NCBI GenBank assembly: GCA_027491195.1
Contig: JAIXWQ010000009.1
Span: forward strand, 62,001-126,000
DNA length: 64,000 bases
Direction: 5' to 3'
Source: Cytophagaceae bacterium
Lineage (GTDB): Bacteria > Bacteroidota > Bacteroidia > Cytophagales > Spirosomataceae
Below, one piece after another: positions 1 to 10,022 of this stretch. The notes under the pieces are model-generated. The model was not told the DNA's origin, ran no database searches, and saw nothing but the letters and a program-made list of their open reading frames with translations. How positions within the stretch are numbered: the first letter of the stretch is position 1; each line of letters begins with the position of its first letter. The position numbers were made by a program, and so were the translations under genes.

Positions 1-2115
1 AATTGGAACTATTTTGGCGATCGCCAATCGCTCTTAGCTACGCTCGAAATTCGTTACACGGACGGAACGGAACAAGTCATTCAGACGAATCCTGGTAACT
101 GGAAAACCTTCACAGATGGTCCCATTCGTGTGGGAAGTTTCTTCCAAGGAGAGGTTTTCGATGCGCGAAAAAAAGCGGCTATCGAAGGTTGGGCTACGAC
201 AAATTTCAATGATAAAAATTGGGCACCAGCTGCAAAAATCGACTTGGCTGGAACGAGCTTTGCCTTGGATTATAAGGGCATGAAACTCGTTAATCACCTG
301 GATGATCGCGTAAGCGTTCAGCAGGTATTACAAGCAAAATCAATAGCGGAGCCTAGAAAAGGAGTTTATGTGTATGATATGGGCCAAAACATGGTCGGAT
401 TTCCTAAGATTTTTATCAAAAATGGAAAGCCGGGACAAGTCATCACGATGCGTTTTGCCGAAGTTTTATACCCTGATTTAGCCGAATACGCTGGCCAAAA
501 AGGAATGATCATGCTCGAAAATATCCGAGCAGCACTTGCTCAAGACATCCACATCCTGCAAGGAGGCGATGAATATATTCAACCACGCTTCACCTTCCAC
601 GGTTATCGCTACCTCGAAATAACCGGCGTAGACCAAGCTCCGGCATTAGCTCAAGTAGCCGGAATCGTACTTTCATCCGTGAAAAATATCAGCTCTTCTT
701 ATGAGACTTCGGACCCAATGGTGAACAAACTTTGGTCGAACATTACCTGGTCGATGCGCTCGAATTTCTTATCGATTCCGACCGATACCCCTGCTAGAAA
801 TGAGCGTATGGGATGGAGCGGCGACATCAACGTTTTCTCGAAAACTGCGACCATGATGGCTCCGGTAAATAACTTCATGCGCCGCCACTTGTTAGGCATG
901 CGCGATGTGCAACGAGTGGATGGCCGTTTCACGGACGTGGCTCCGATGGGCGGTGGTTTTGGCGGAACATTGTGGGGAAGCGCAGGCATTGTGATACCAT
1001 GGGAAACGTATTTGCAATACGGCGACAAGGCGATGCTGGCGGAACATTATGATGCCATGAAACGCTACATGACATTCTTGGATTCGAAAGTAAAAGACGG
1101 TATTCTGAACGAGGGCCCATTAGGGGACTGGCTCAGTCCGGAGGGAAATAAAAATGACAATACCTTGTTTTGGATGGCCTACCAAGCGGCTGATTTAGCT
1201 ATCGTTTCGAAGGTCGCACGCGTGCTAGGTTTTACGGCAGAGGCTGATAATTATTTAGCCCAAAGCGAAGCTAAAAAAATCGCCTTCAACGAAATTTATG
1301 TAGACAAGACCAACTTCAAAACTATTAAATCTGGAGTTAAGACAGGGTTCATGGGAGCGCCAAATGACCGTGTCAGCACCGAATCAACCGACAAAGGACA
1401 GCTCATGGATACGCAGGCGTCTTATGCGATTCCTTTGGCCTTAGGAACATTCAACGCAACTAATGCCCCTCGTGCTTTAGCCCATTTAGTCTCTGCGGTC
1501 ACTCGTTCGAATACAGATGATCAAGGGGTAGCTCGTCCTCCTTATTCGTTAATGACCGGATTCATCGGTACCGCATCCATTTCCGAGGCGCTTTCAGCGA
1601 ACGGAAAACATGACATCGCCTATGGATTATTGACGAATAAAACCTATCCTTCTTGGTTGTATTCGGTGGCGAATGGGGCGACCAGTATTTGGGAAAGATT
1701 AAACTCCTACACCATCGAAAATGGATTCGGTGGAAACAATAGTATGAACTCGTTTAACCACTATTCTTTCGGGGCTGTGGCGGCCTGGATGTACACACAC
1801 TCACTAGGTATTCAACGCGATGAAGCATCACCGGGATATCAGCATTTCATCTTACAGCCTACGCCGGATCCGACGGGCAAAATTACCTTTGCAAAAGGGC
1901 ATGTAGAAACGATGTACGGCGCCATCAAAAGTGAATGGAGAAAGAACGGAAATCAGACAACGTACCGATTCTTAATTCCTGCTAATACCTCAGCACAGGT
2001 AAAACTTTTAGGTCAAAAAATAGTGAAAGGCTTGACGGGTGTTAAAACAAAAACCAGCGCGGATCGAATCGAAATCGAACTCAGCGCTGGTCTGTATGAA
2101 GTGGTCGTGGAGTAG
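1..2115 (+). CDS. alpha-L-rhamnosidase, GH78 family (5' end outside window)
   Basis: Probably removes terminal alpha-L-rhamnose from plant or microbial glycans outside the cytoplasm. The reading frame is open from base 1, so the N-terminus, including any signal peptide, lies upstream; an internal ATG at 130 is not the true start. Visible GH78 hallmarks are a beta-sandwich segment near residues 1-60 (NWNYFGDR, YTDGTEQ), the catalytic-barrel motif NERMGWSGD, the acid-rich LGDWLSPEG, and the late GATSIWERLNSY and NSFNHYSFGAVAAW motifs, followed by a C-terminal beta domain. It converges on the esterase gene with one base between the stop codons. The family call is firm; the substrate is not. Confidence 0.9.
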   Translation, partial: NWNYFGDRQSLLATLEIRYTDGTEQVIQTNPGNWKTFTDGPIRVGSFFQGEVFDARKKAAIEGWATTNFNDKNWAPAAKIDLAGTSFALDYKGMKLVNHLDDRVSVQQVLQAKSIAEPRKGVYVYDMGQNMVGFPKIFIKNGKPGQVITMRFAEVLYPDLAEYAGQKGMIMLENIRAALAQDIHILQGGDEYIQPRFTFHGYRYLEITGVDQAPALAQVAGIVLSSVKNISSSYETSDPMVNKLWSNITWSMRSNFLSIPTDTPARNERMGWSGDINVFSKTATMMAPVNNFMRRHLLGMRDVQRVDGRFTDVAPMGGGFGGTLWGSAGIVIPWETYLQYGDKAMLAEHYDAMKRYMTFLDSKVKDGILNEGPLGDWLSPEGNKNDNTLFWMAYQAADLAIVSKVARVLGFTAEADNYLAQSEAKKIAFNEIYVDKTNFKTIKSGVKTGFMGAPNDRVSTESTDKGQLMDTQASYAIPLALGTFNATNAPRALAHLVSAVTRSNTDDQGVARPPYSLMTGFIGTASISEALSANGKHDIAYGLLTNKTYPSWLYSVANGATSIWERLNSYTIENGFGGNNSMNSFNHYSFGAVAAWMYTHSLGIQRDEASPGYQHFILQPTPDPTGKITFAKGHVETMYGAIKSEWRKNGNQTTYRFLIPANTSAQVKLLGQKIVKGLTGVKTKTSADRIEIELSAGLYEVVVE

Positions 2116-2116
2116 T

Positions 2117-3760
2117 TTAGCCTAACGCTTTTCTACCCACAGCATCTGGATTATTCACCAGTTGACATGTGTCATCTAGGATCATGGTCTCGCCATTTTC
2201 CTTCGTATATGGCTTCCAAGCAGGTAATCCACCACCGTTCGGGTTACCTGTTTTAATGAAACTTAAGAAGGACTTGGCCATCTTAGTGGACAAGGATCTC
2301 GGTCTTTTACCTCCTCCTGTATGTGTTAACATGAGGTCGGTATTATAGAACCAAAAACAGATATCATCGCAGTGGAACGCACGCATTCGTCCATCAAAAA
2401 GCGGTGGTTGCCAGCCGAACCAAGATACATACACGGGTGCTTTTCGTTGTGACACTTTCGCATCCGCAGCGGCGATCGCTCCCTTTCTATTCGAAAGAAT
2501 CATGGCCCATACTTCGACCGGTTTTGCTTTCGGGAAGTTTTGGCTATAGGCCTCTACAATTTTTGCTGAATCTGCCCCAAAACGTGGCTTGATTTTCTCC
2601 ACCACTTCCGCTAAACTAATTTCTTCTAATTTAGCATCCGTTCTACTCGGACTTGCTTCGTGAAAAGTAGTATTAATGATCAACGGAATATCCGCCGAGA
2701 AATGATTGGGATCAGAGAAAAACGGCTGATCATTCATCGTCACCCCATCCGCTACTGGTGAAAATCCGCCGCGTGAAATATTCATTTTCTTCGCTTCTTC
2801 TGTCATTTTCTCCACCGCACGCGTCGTAATATCAATGTATTCTCTCCACGGAATTTGTTGTAATTTTTCGATTTCACCTGGCTTCAAACCAGCCTCCTCC
2901 ATCACCTTCAACCCCAGCTTCTCCGCATATTCTTTGTTTACTCCTGTTAATGACGTGCCGCTCAAAGCCACTGCTTTGTGGAAAAGACCTTTCGCCGCTG
3001 GCATATTCATCAATGAAGTCACTTTCGCACCTCCGCCAGACTGGCCTATAATCGTCACATTATTCGGATCTCCACCGAAATTCGCAATGTTATTTTTCAC
3101 CCATTCCAGTGCAGCCACCATGTCTAAATTACCGACATTACCCGAATGTGGATGACCCCCAGCCGCCTTCAAATGGGAATAACCAAATGGCCCCAGTCGG
3201 TGATTAATTGAACAGAAAACGATGTTCCCTAAACGACTCAAATTCTCCCCGTGGTATCCATCTTGTTCGATCGCGTTTCCATTCGTAAATCCGCCGCCAT
3301 GTAACCAAACCACCACCGGTCTTTTACCCGAATCAATCTTAGGTGTCCACACATTCAGCTTCAAACAATCCTCCGAAACATCATCGTAATTCCAGTGATC
3401 CACAAAAGATGCGTAGGCATTTGAATACCGTTTTTCCATGATTTGTGGCGCGGTATTCCCCCACCAAACCGTTGGTTTAATATCCGTCCAAGGTTCCGGT
3501 TTTACCGGTGGCATAAATCGGTTTTTGCCGGACGTATCTGCTCCGTAAGGAATGCCTAAAAATTGATTAATTCCGCGCAATACAAAGCCTCTGACTTTGC
3601 CATACTCTGTTTTCGCAACGGCTATGTTATCCCCGACAAAAAGAAGCTGGTCATCAAATGGCTCAACAACATCCGAAGAATGTAATGGGCTAGCGCCCAC
3701 ACTTAACGTCGCCGCTCCTAGTCCTAGGGATTGGATAAAATTTCTACGATTTGATTTCAT
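2117..3760 (-). CDS. type B carboxylesterase, Tat-exported
   Basis: Serine hydrolase of the carboxylesterase/cholinesterase family, probably de-esterifying substituted glycans or aromatic esters in the periplasm. The N-terminus carries a twin-arginine signal (NRRNFIQSLG). WLHGGGFTNGN forms the oxyanion hole and S241 in GQSGGG is the nucleophile; FHCDDI near the C-terminus probably carries the catalytic histidine. At 547 residues it is of normal family length. An AAACCTA motif lies 10 bases upstream of the ATG. It is flanked by the rhamnosidase and GH30 genes, which suggests a role in glycan breakdown. A paralogue lies at 59258-60892. Confidence 0.88.
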   Translation of the reverse strand: MKSNRRNFIQSLGLGAATLSVGASPLHSSDVVEPFDDQLLFVGDNIAVAKTEYGKVRGFVLRGINQFLGIPYGADTSGKNRFMPPVKPEPWTDIKPTVWWGNTAPQIMEKRYSNAYASFVDHWNYDDVSEDCLKLNVWTPKIDSGKRPVVVWLHGGGFTNGNAIEQDGYHGENLSRLGNIVFCSINHRLGPFGYSHLKAAGGHPHSGNVGNLDMVAALEWVKNNIANFGGDPNNVTIIGQSGGGAKVTSLMNMPAAKGLFHKAVALSGTSLTGVNKEYAEKLGLKVMEEAGLKPGEIEKLQQIPWREYIDITTRAVEKMTEEAKKMNISRGGFSPVADGVTMNDQPFFSDPNHFSADIPLIINTTFHEASPSRTDAKLEEISLAEVVEKIKPRFGADSAKIVEAYSQNFPKAKPVEVWAMILSNRKGAIAAADAKVSQRKAPVYVSWFGWQPPLFDGRMRAFHCDDICFWFYNTDLMLTHTGGGKRPRSLSTKMAKSFLSFIKTGNPNGGGLPAWKPYTKENGETMILDDTCQLVNNPDAVGRKALG

Positions 3761-3844
3761 ACGTTTTAAATAGGTTTATGATACTAATTGAAAGCTGTTT
3801 GCTTGGCTTTGGGATTCGTTAAAACCCCGAATCACCATTTTACG

Positions 3845-5206
3845 CTACAACACGATTGTTAAAAATGAATCTGCTGCTAAGGATAAATTCATATTTTCGA
3901 GGGTGATGTTCTTTTTTGCTCCTTGATTTAGAATTAGAATCACCAGTTTTCCATCGGGCCGTTTGAACGCGGCAGCTGGAACACCTAAAGGCGGTGCAAT
4001 ACCTATGCGGATCGATCCAGGAGGGACAAATTTAGTCGCCTGCATGATGATATAATAGGATTGATTTCGAGTGATTTCTTGCCCACCTATGGTCAGGGCT
4101 CCTAGACATTCTGAACACCCACCTTGCGTATGTGGTCCGTAACTAGGATCGGTTGCTAAATTCCATTCGATAACGGCTTTTGCGTGATTATTGACAGAGC
4201 CCAAAACAATGTTTTTCAAATGCCACATAAACTCACTCGCAAAATCACCTTTTGCCCCAGTCCATTGCTCTGTAAAATAGACATCCTTGTCAGGATGCGC
4301 CGCCTTGACTTTACTTAGCGCTGTTATTTCCCCGTCATACAAGTGAAAGGCAGACCCATTGACGTATTTTCGAACTTCGGGTACATTTAATAATTCAATC
4401 GCATATTCTGGATGATCACAATTGTGATCGTATATGATGATTTTAGTCTGAATATTTTGTTTCTCAAAAACAGGCCCAAGCGCCTTTATAATAAAATTAC
4501 CCTGCATCTCTGCACTCATGTACATACTCGGATTATTGCCGGGATTGAGTGGTTCGTTTTGTGGCGTAAGCGACCAAATCGGTATCCCCTCCTTAGCCAT
4601 CCCTTGAATATAATTAGCTAAATATTCCGCATAAGCAACGTAGTATTTTTCCATCAGGTAGCCTCCTTTACTGGAATAATTATTCTTCATCCAAATAGGG
4701 GCAGACCAAGGGGATGCCATGATTTTAAGGGCAGGATTAACAGCTAGTATTTCTTTTAAAAGTGGAATTAAATCTGGTTTAGATTTTGCCAAACTAAAGC
4801 TTCCAGGCTCATCCTCGTAAGAAAATACAGCAGAATCTAGATCCGTAGCTCCCACCCCTACACGCAAGACGGAGATACCATTAGGGCCAAATAATTCTTG
4901 TAATAAAGCGGACCTTTTTGCCGGTTCTAAGCGATAGATTACTTGGGCGCTTCCGCCCGTTAAAGCAAGGCCAAAACCATCCATCGTTTGAAAGGTTTCG
5001 GCAGGATTAACTACCATCAAATCCCCTGACACACTGGAGCCAGGTTTATCAATTTTTTGAAAAAATGATTTCTGTTTAGGTAAACTTAAATAGAATTCTG
5101 AGTTCGAAAAATCGAGCTTTGTAACGGTCTTTTCGGGTATCTGCTCCTCTTTGCTACAAGAAAATAGCGTTAAAAACGTAAAGAATACAAGCAGAATGCG
5201 GGTCAT
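3845..5206 (-). CDS. GH30-family glycoside hydrolase lipoprotein
   Basis: Retaining beta-glycosidase of family GH30 (glucosylceramidase or beta-1,6-glucanase-like). The signal peptide ends in a lipobox-like LFSCSKEE, so the protein is probably a lipoprotein. The fold is recognised by VNPAETFQTMDGFGLALTGGSA, shortened here as the opening strand, then LRVGVGATDLD, the acid/base E218 in LTPQNEP and the nucleophile E313 in YFTEQWTG; a small beta domain closes the protein. The 453-residue length is typical. It sits in a same-strand run between the cytochrome fusion and the carboxylesterase, with short gaps. Substrate specificity cannot be decided from sequence alone. Confidence 0.88.
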   Translation of the reverse strand: MTRILLVFFTFLTLFSCSKEEQIPEKTVTKLDFSNSEFYLSLPKQKSFFQKIDKPGSSVSGDLMVVNPAETFQTMDGFGLALTGGSAQVIYRLEPAKRSALLQELFGPNGISVLRVGVGATDLDSAVFSYEDEPGSFSLAKSKPDLIPLLKEILAVNPALKIMASPWSAPIWMKNNYSSKGGYLMEKYYVAYAEYLANYIQGMAKEGIPIWSLTPQNEPLNPGNNPSMYMSAEMQGNFIIKALGPVFEKQNIQTKIIIYDHNCDHPEYAIELLNVPEVRKYVNGSAFHLYDGEITALSKVKAAHPDKDVYFTEQWTGAKGDFASEFMWHLKNIVLGSVNNHAKAVIEWNLATDPSYGPHTQGGCSECLGALTIGGQEITRNQSYYIIMQATKFVPPGSIRIGIAPPLGVPAAAFKRPDGKLVILILNQGAKKNITLENMNLSLAADSFLTIVL

Positions 5207-5250
5207 AAGAGGAAGTATATTTCTTTAAAGGTAGTCATTTAATTCGCTCG

Positions 5251-7989
5251 CTAACGCAATCCATAAATCTTCATACTCCGCATCGACCAAGGGGTAATGT
5301 CGTCCGCGGCTGCCGTGACTCCTTCCGCTAATTTCAAGCGCAAAAACTTAGTCCGGGTAGGCGGAAGTGCTACGATATTATCGCCTTGATTAGTCTTCAC
5401 GTTTGCCTGAACGACCTTCCAATCTGTTCCGTTTGTGGATGCTTCGACTAGCAGGTTTCGCGGATAAGTATGGGTGAATTCAGGAGCTTCCCCTGCTTTC
5501 GGTCTTATCCCTTTTTTGAAACCAGAGGTAGAGGTAAAATGGAATTCGGATAGCATGTATTCTGATGGAAATTCCACCTGAAATACCATGTCTTTCTCCT
5601 GCGTTTTTCCCGTCGACCAGCCCTCGTAATTGAAAGCACTTTTAGGTGAAGCGTTCCCGCCCACCCGAGTGGATGAAGTGTGGGTAGCATAGAATTTCCA
5701 GCTTTGGTCCGGTACAAATTCCACTGGAACTTGCTTCAATAAAGACTCGAATTTGTACATCCCAGCCTGCTTATTTGTATTCGCCCGAATCGCTGCTACC
5801 TGCTGTGGTGTGACGAAAGAGGCGTCATTTGATAAGCCATTTCGGATGTAAGAAACCACGTCCGAAATCCATTGATCTGACTGCTCTTTCATAGGTTGCA
5901 TCAAACCGCCTGCATAGGTTTTACCTTCAATGGCTCCTTCTAAGCCGTGCAAGATAACGCGCACCGCATACTCCGGATGTTGTTGAATGCGGAAGGATCC
6001 TGCCAAAGCCGGAGCTAACAATTTCCCATCTCCCATCTGCTTTCCCATCCCATCATTTCCGTGGCATTGAGAGCACAATTCAGCGAACACTAATTCGCCT
6101 CTTTCTAAAATACCCTTCTGTTCCTTACTCAATTCTGGCCCGTTAAATGGCGCGTTATTTCGCGACTTTGGTGGCGCAATAATTTGCTCGCCAATCAACT
6201 TCACCCCGGCCGATTTATTCGAAGCCAAAGTCGTTTTGATAGCGGTTTCATGTTCCGGAATTTTCAAAAATTTCTGCGAGAAAATCGCCTGCATCACCAC
6301 TTCATTATCCGTATCTTTCAAGGCTTTATTGTACACATCCGCTAAACCTTTTTCGCCTGCTTTGTACAAAGTCTCTGAAGCCTTTAGGGCTTGGATTCGA
6401 ATGCGTGGATTTGCATCACTCGCTAATTTCGTAACCGTGGAAACTTTCAAAGCACCTAGCCCTTCTAAGGTCCAGATCGCATGAATTCGACCATTCACAT
6501 TCGTTCCCTTCAAAGCCATCGCTGTTAATGCTGGCATCACCGTTTTATCTTGGCGTTGCACTAACACTTGTTGCGCCATATCTCGCCACCAACCGTTAGT
6601 GTGGTTTAAATAAGTCACCAATGTGGCTGATTTATCATCGTACATCTTTGGCTGTTTCGTATCGCGCTTAAAGCCCTCATGACTTAATCGCCAAATACGT
6701 CCCAAACCCACCACTTTGTCTAATTTATATTGCTCGATTTTTGTGCGCAGATACGAGCCTTTTGGCGTCCACTGTCCCTCTTGAATAATCCCGTGGTACA
6801 TATCTACGATGTACATGGTTCCGTCAGGAGCCGTGGCCATATCGATAGGACGGAAAAGGGGGTCGGTCGAGCGAATGAACTCGGATTTTTGATCCTGATA
6901 GGCGTTGTGTAAAGTGGTCAAACCTTCTGTCTTCACAGGGTTGATTTGGCGGACAATACGCGCCACTGGTTCTCCATAAAAGAGCTGACCACGAAGAGAT
7001 GCCGGCAAACGATCGCCTCGGAAAATATCATTTCCGGCAGAACCTGTCACTCGATTTAAGGAGCCATCTGGCTGGCGAATCTCGTCCATCCCCCCTTGCA
7101 TATCGGATACTTTTACCGGCGCACCATAAGGGATAACGAAGCCTGGCGCAAGTTCGTTAGGTACCTCAAAATTGCCGTATTGAATCGGGAATTGGAAGTG
7201 AGAGGGAACACCTGACGCGCCGCCTTGGAAGTATAATTTCCCATCATCGTCTTGCGTAATTCCCCATTGCGCACGGTTTGCGCCCGTTTTTTCGCGGATG
7301 ATGCCGTTAGGCGTTTCACGGATACGGAAAGCATTATAGGTAGAATAAAGCCAGTTGTCCATGCCGTAAAACAAGAAAGCTTGCTGGTGTTCTACGTTGC
7401 CTGATCGGCCGTATTTATTCGTGAAAAATTCTTTTTTATCGGCCTTACCATCACCGTTTGTGTCCGTGTACTTGTAGATATTGTCTTGATCTGACTCCAT
7501 CGTCAAAACGCTGTTTTTACCATAAGGCAGGACGAAACGCGGGAAGATTAATCCGTCTACGAAGGCAGTTCCGGTTTCGTAAATACCGTCATTATTTTTG
7601 TCTTCCCAGCGTGAAATACGACTGGTCGGTTCTAATTCATTTTTGGAATCCGCATCTAACATGTAGGATCTGAGTTCCAAAACATACATCCGTCCATTCC
7701 CATCAAACACAATTTCCGCGGGCTGCTGAATCTGAGGCTCCGCTAAAACAGGCTGCATTTGATAACCGGCAGGCAGTAAAAACTTCTTCAATTGCTCGTC
7801 GATGGTCAAAGGCTGCACCGGATCTTTAGGCGCTAAATCAATCCCTTTCCAGTTCTCATCATTCGGATCAACTCCATCCGGAATCTTCAGCGTGTCAACG
7901 AAAGTAATGCGAATAGAAGTGGAATGAAAGGAGGCCAAAAGAGCTAGCGTCAGCATTCCTGCCAAAGATAAAGCAGCTAATTTTTTCAT
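5251..7989 (-). CDS. PVC-type dehydrogenase / HEAT / cytochrome c / discoidin fusion
   Basis: Large secreted protein of 912 residues. Order seen: signal peptide (1-25); a beta-propeller like sugar (sorbosone/PQQ-type) dehydrogenases over about 60-430, with repeated Asp/Asn-rich turns such as DTNGDGKAD; HEAT-like helices at about 455-580; a class I cytochrome c with haem motif C639-S-Q-C642-H643 and a probable Met ligand in GGLMQPM; and an F5/8 type C-like beta-sandwich from about 740 to the end. It probably oxidises a sugar or alcohol in the periplasm and passes electrons to its own haem. The cofactor is not visible. TCTAAACCTAC precedes the ATG directly. Confidence 0.82.
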   Translation of the reverse strand: MKKLAALSLAGMLTLALLASFHSTSIRITFVDTLKIPDGVDPNDENWKGIDLAPKDPVQPLTIDEQLKKFLLPAGYQMQPVLAEPQIQQPAEIVFDGNGRMYVLELRSYMLDADSKNELEPTSRISRWEDKNNDGIYETGTAFVDGLIFPRFVLPYGKNSVLTMESDQDNIYKYTDTNGDGKADKKEFFTNKYGRSGNVEHQQAFLFYGMDNWLYSTYNAFRIRETPNGIIREKTGANRAQWGITQDDDGKLYFQGGASGVPSHFQFPIQYGNFEVPNELAPGFVIPYGAPVKVSDMQGGMDEIRQPDGSLNRVTGSAGNDIFRGDRLPASLRGQLFYGEPVARIVRQINPVKTEGLTTLHNAYQDQKSEFIRSTDPLFRPIDMATAPDGTMYIVDMYHGIIQEGQWTPKGSYLRTKIEQYKLDKVVGLGRIWRLSHEGFKRDTKQPKMYDDKSATLVTYLNHTNGWWRDMAQQVLVQRQDKTVMPALTAMALKGTNVNGRIHAIWTLEGLGALKVSTVTKLASDANPRIRIQALKASETLYKAGEKGLADVYNKALKDTDNEVVMQAIFSQKFLKIPEHETAIKTTLASNKSAGVKLIGEQIIAPPKSRNNAPFNGPELSKEQKGILERGELVFAELCSQCHGNDGMGKQMGDGKLLAPALAGSFRIQQHPEYAVRVILHGLEGAIEGKTYAGGLMQPMKEQSDQWISDVVSYIRNGLSNDASFVTPQQVAAIRANTNKQAGMYKFESLLKQVPVEFVPDQSWKFYATHTSSTRVGGNASPKSAFNYEGWSTGKTQEKDMVFQVEFPSEYMLSEFHFTSTSGFKKGIRPKAGEAPEFTHTYPRNLLVEASTNGTDWKVVQANVKTNQGDNIVALPPTRTKFLRLKLAEGVTAAADDITPWSMRSMKIYGLR

Positions 7990-8112
7990 GTAGGTTTAGA
8001 ATTTTACACAAGGAATACAGAATTTCATTGAATAACAATAGGTTACAAGGAATTATCAGGTCAAGCCATCCTTCGCAAAAATGAGTATCTTCGTTTTAAG
8101 ATCTATACCTCT

Positions 8113-9969
8113 ATGAAAAAATTCCTCTTTTTACTCCTCAGCTTTAGTGCATTTTCAGATGTTAAACTTCCCACATTGGTCAGCAATGGAATGGTGCTGC
8201 AACGGGATATCCCGATCAAAATTTGGGGCTGGGCAAACGCTGGCGAGAAAGTAACCGTGACCTTTAAAGGCAAAAAATTGCGTGCTTTAACGGATGCGTC
8301 CGGAAACTGGGCTTGCGCCTTGCCGGCAACCCCTGCTGGAGGTCCTTATGAAATTCAAGTGAATGAGATTCGATTAAAAGACGTCCTTTTCGGAGATGTT
8401 TGGCTCTGTTCTGGTCAGTCGAATATGGTCATCAACATGGAGCGAGTGAAGGAGAAATATCCCGCAGATATTGCTTCCGCGAATAACCCACAAATTCGAA
8501 ATTTCTTCATTCCCACGGCCATTTCTAAAGTAGAGCTTAAGCAAGATTTACCTACGAGTTCGTGGCTTCCGGTCACCCCTGAAAACGTGCTTTTAATGGG
8601 TGCCGTTTCGTATTTTTTCGCACGCGATTTGTATGCGAAATACCAAGTACCCATCGGGATTATAAACTCTAGCGTGGGAGGCACTCCCATCGAATCATGG
8701 ATCAGCGAAGAAGGATTAAAAGAGTTTCCAGCTTATGTAAAAGACACAACACGCCTCTCGCCACCATCAGTCATTGAGAAAAAATCCACCGACCGCGGAC
8801 TGTCAGAAAAATGGGCGAGTGAAAACTATCAACCCAAAGGTTGGAAGCGCTTTGCTATCCCAGGTTTTTGGGAAGATCAAGGTTTGAAAGACCTAAATGG
8901 GGTGGTTTGGTTCAGACGCGAAATCGAAATACCTTCTTCGCTTGCAGGGTTACCTGCCAAACTATTTATGGGTCGAATCGTCGACGCGGATCAAGTTTTT
9001 GTGAATGGCGAGCAGGTAGGAAATGTGACTTATCAATATCCGCCTCGCAGATATACGGTAAAAAAGGATTTACTAAAAGCAGGCAAAAATGTAGTGGTGA
9101 TAAGGGTGACGAATACCGCCGGAAAAGGTGGATTTGTTCCGGACAAAAGATATGAAATGATCGTAGGCGATAGAACCATCGATTTACAAGGAGATTGGGA
9201 ATACAAAGTGGGCGAGGTTTTTCCGCCGGTAGTAGAAAAGCCCGCACCCTCTAATTTCACTCCAACTGCTTTGTATAACGCGATGATTGCACCTTTCTTA
9301 CCTTACTCCTTAAAAGGAATTGTGTGGTACCAAGGCGAGACGAATGTGTGGAAACCGGAAGTTTACGCGTCGCTTTTACCTGCCTTAGCGAAAGACTGGC
9401 GAACCAAATTCAAACAACCCGAACTTCCCTTTTTATACGTGCAATTACCTGGATTTCAGGACCGCAATTTCCTTCCTTCAGAAAGTAATATGGCCGTCTT
9501 GCGGGAGGGTCAATTAAAGAGCTTAAGTATTCCGCGAAGCGGAATGGCCGTGACTTTAGATTTAGGCGAATGGAATGACATTCATCCCTTGACGAAGAAA
9601 CCGATCGGGGAAAGACTGGCGCTGGCCGCAAGAAAAATAGCCTACGGTGATAACATAGTTTCTTCTGGACCCATCTATGATTCTAATGCTATCGAAGGCA
9701 ACCGGATTCGCATTCGTTTCCGCGAAACCGGAAGCGGTCTTGCCATTAACAAAACGGACGAAGACGAGCTGACTTATTTCGCGATTGCGGGGAAGGACAA
9801 AAAGTTTGTCTGGGCGAAAGCAATCATTGAACGAAATACGGTGGTGGTTTGGAGTGATGAGGTGGCAGAGCCTATGTTTGTGCGCTACGGTTGGGCAGAC
9901 AATCCGGAAGGTGCAAACTTGATCAACGTGGAGGGATTGCCAGCCTCTCCATTTAGAACGGATAATTAA
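8113..9969 (+). CDS. sialate O-acetylesterase family (SGNH) protein
   Basis: Carbohydrate acetylesterase, probably periplasmic, removing O-acetyl groups from sialic acid or other acetylated glycans. After a short signal peptide comes a beta domain (residues about 17-95), then the SGNH nucleophile block WLCSGQSNM, the glycine/asparagine block NSSVGGTPIESW, an inserted beta-sandwich at about 230-365 of the kind seen in GH2 enzymes, and the VWYQGETNV block. The 618-residue length fits long Bacteroidota members. A near-consensus -7 box (TATCTTCG, 8086-8093) lies upstream. Divergent from the cytochrome fusion and followed by a GH3 gene. Confidence 0.88.
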   Translation: MKKFLFLLLSFSAFSDVKLPTLVSNGMVLQRDIPIKIWGWANAGEKVTVTFKGKKLRALTDASGNWACALPATPAGGPYEIQVNEIRLKDVLFGDVWLCSGQSNMVINMERVKEKYPADIASANNPQIRNFFIPTAISKVELKQDLPTSSWLPVTPENVLLMGAVSYFFARDLYAKYQVPIGIINSSVGGTPIESWISEEGLKEFPAYVKDTTRLSPPSVIEKKSTDRGLSEKWASENYQPKGWKRFAIPGFWEDQGLKDLNGVVWFRREIEIPSSLAGLPAKLFMGRIVDADQVFVNGEQVGNVTYQYPPRRYTVKKDLLKAGKNVVVIRVTNTAGKGGFVPDKRYEMIVGDRTIDLQGDWEYKVGEVFPPVVEKPAPSNFTPTALYNAMIAPFLPYSLKGIVWYQGETNVWKPEVYASLLPALAKDWRTKFKQPELPFLYVQLPGFQDRNFLPSESNMAVLREGQLKSLSIPRSGMAVTLDLGEWNDIHPLTKKPIGERLALAARKIAYGDNIVSSGPIYDSNAIEGNRIRIRFRETGSGLAINKTDEDELTYFAIAGKDKKFVWAKAIIERNTVVVWSDEVAEPMFVRYGWADNPEGANLINVEGLPASPFRTDN

Positions 9970-10000
9970 TTGTATCATTTTGTTACAATAGCTATATTTG
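9970..10000 (+). promoter_or_regulatory. Bacteroidota-type promoter for the GH3 gene
   Basis: TTG at 9970-9972, a 20-base spacer and TATATTTG at 9993-10000 match the Bacteroidota TTG-N19/20-TAnnTTTG promoter. The GH3 start codon follows at 10023, leaving a leader of roughly 15 bases. Confidence 0.65.
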
Positions 10001-10022
10001 CTATAAATAATACCCTACCAAC

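Noticed and set aside
699-1120. Minus-strand open frames inside the rhamnosidase gene
   Set aside because: They are frame shadows of a well-conserved GH78 gene, without recognisable domains.
3813-3833. GATTCG ... CGAATC inverted repeat
   Set aside because: Short arms and no T-run; too weak to call a terminator or operator.
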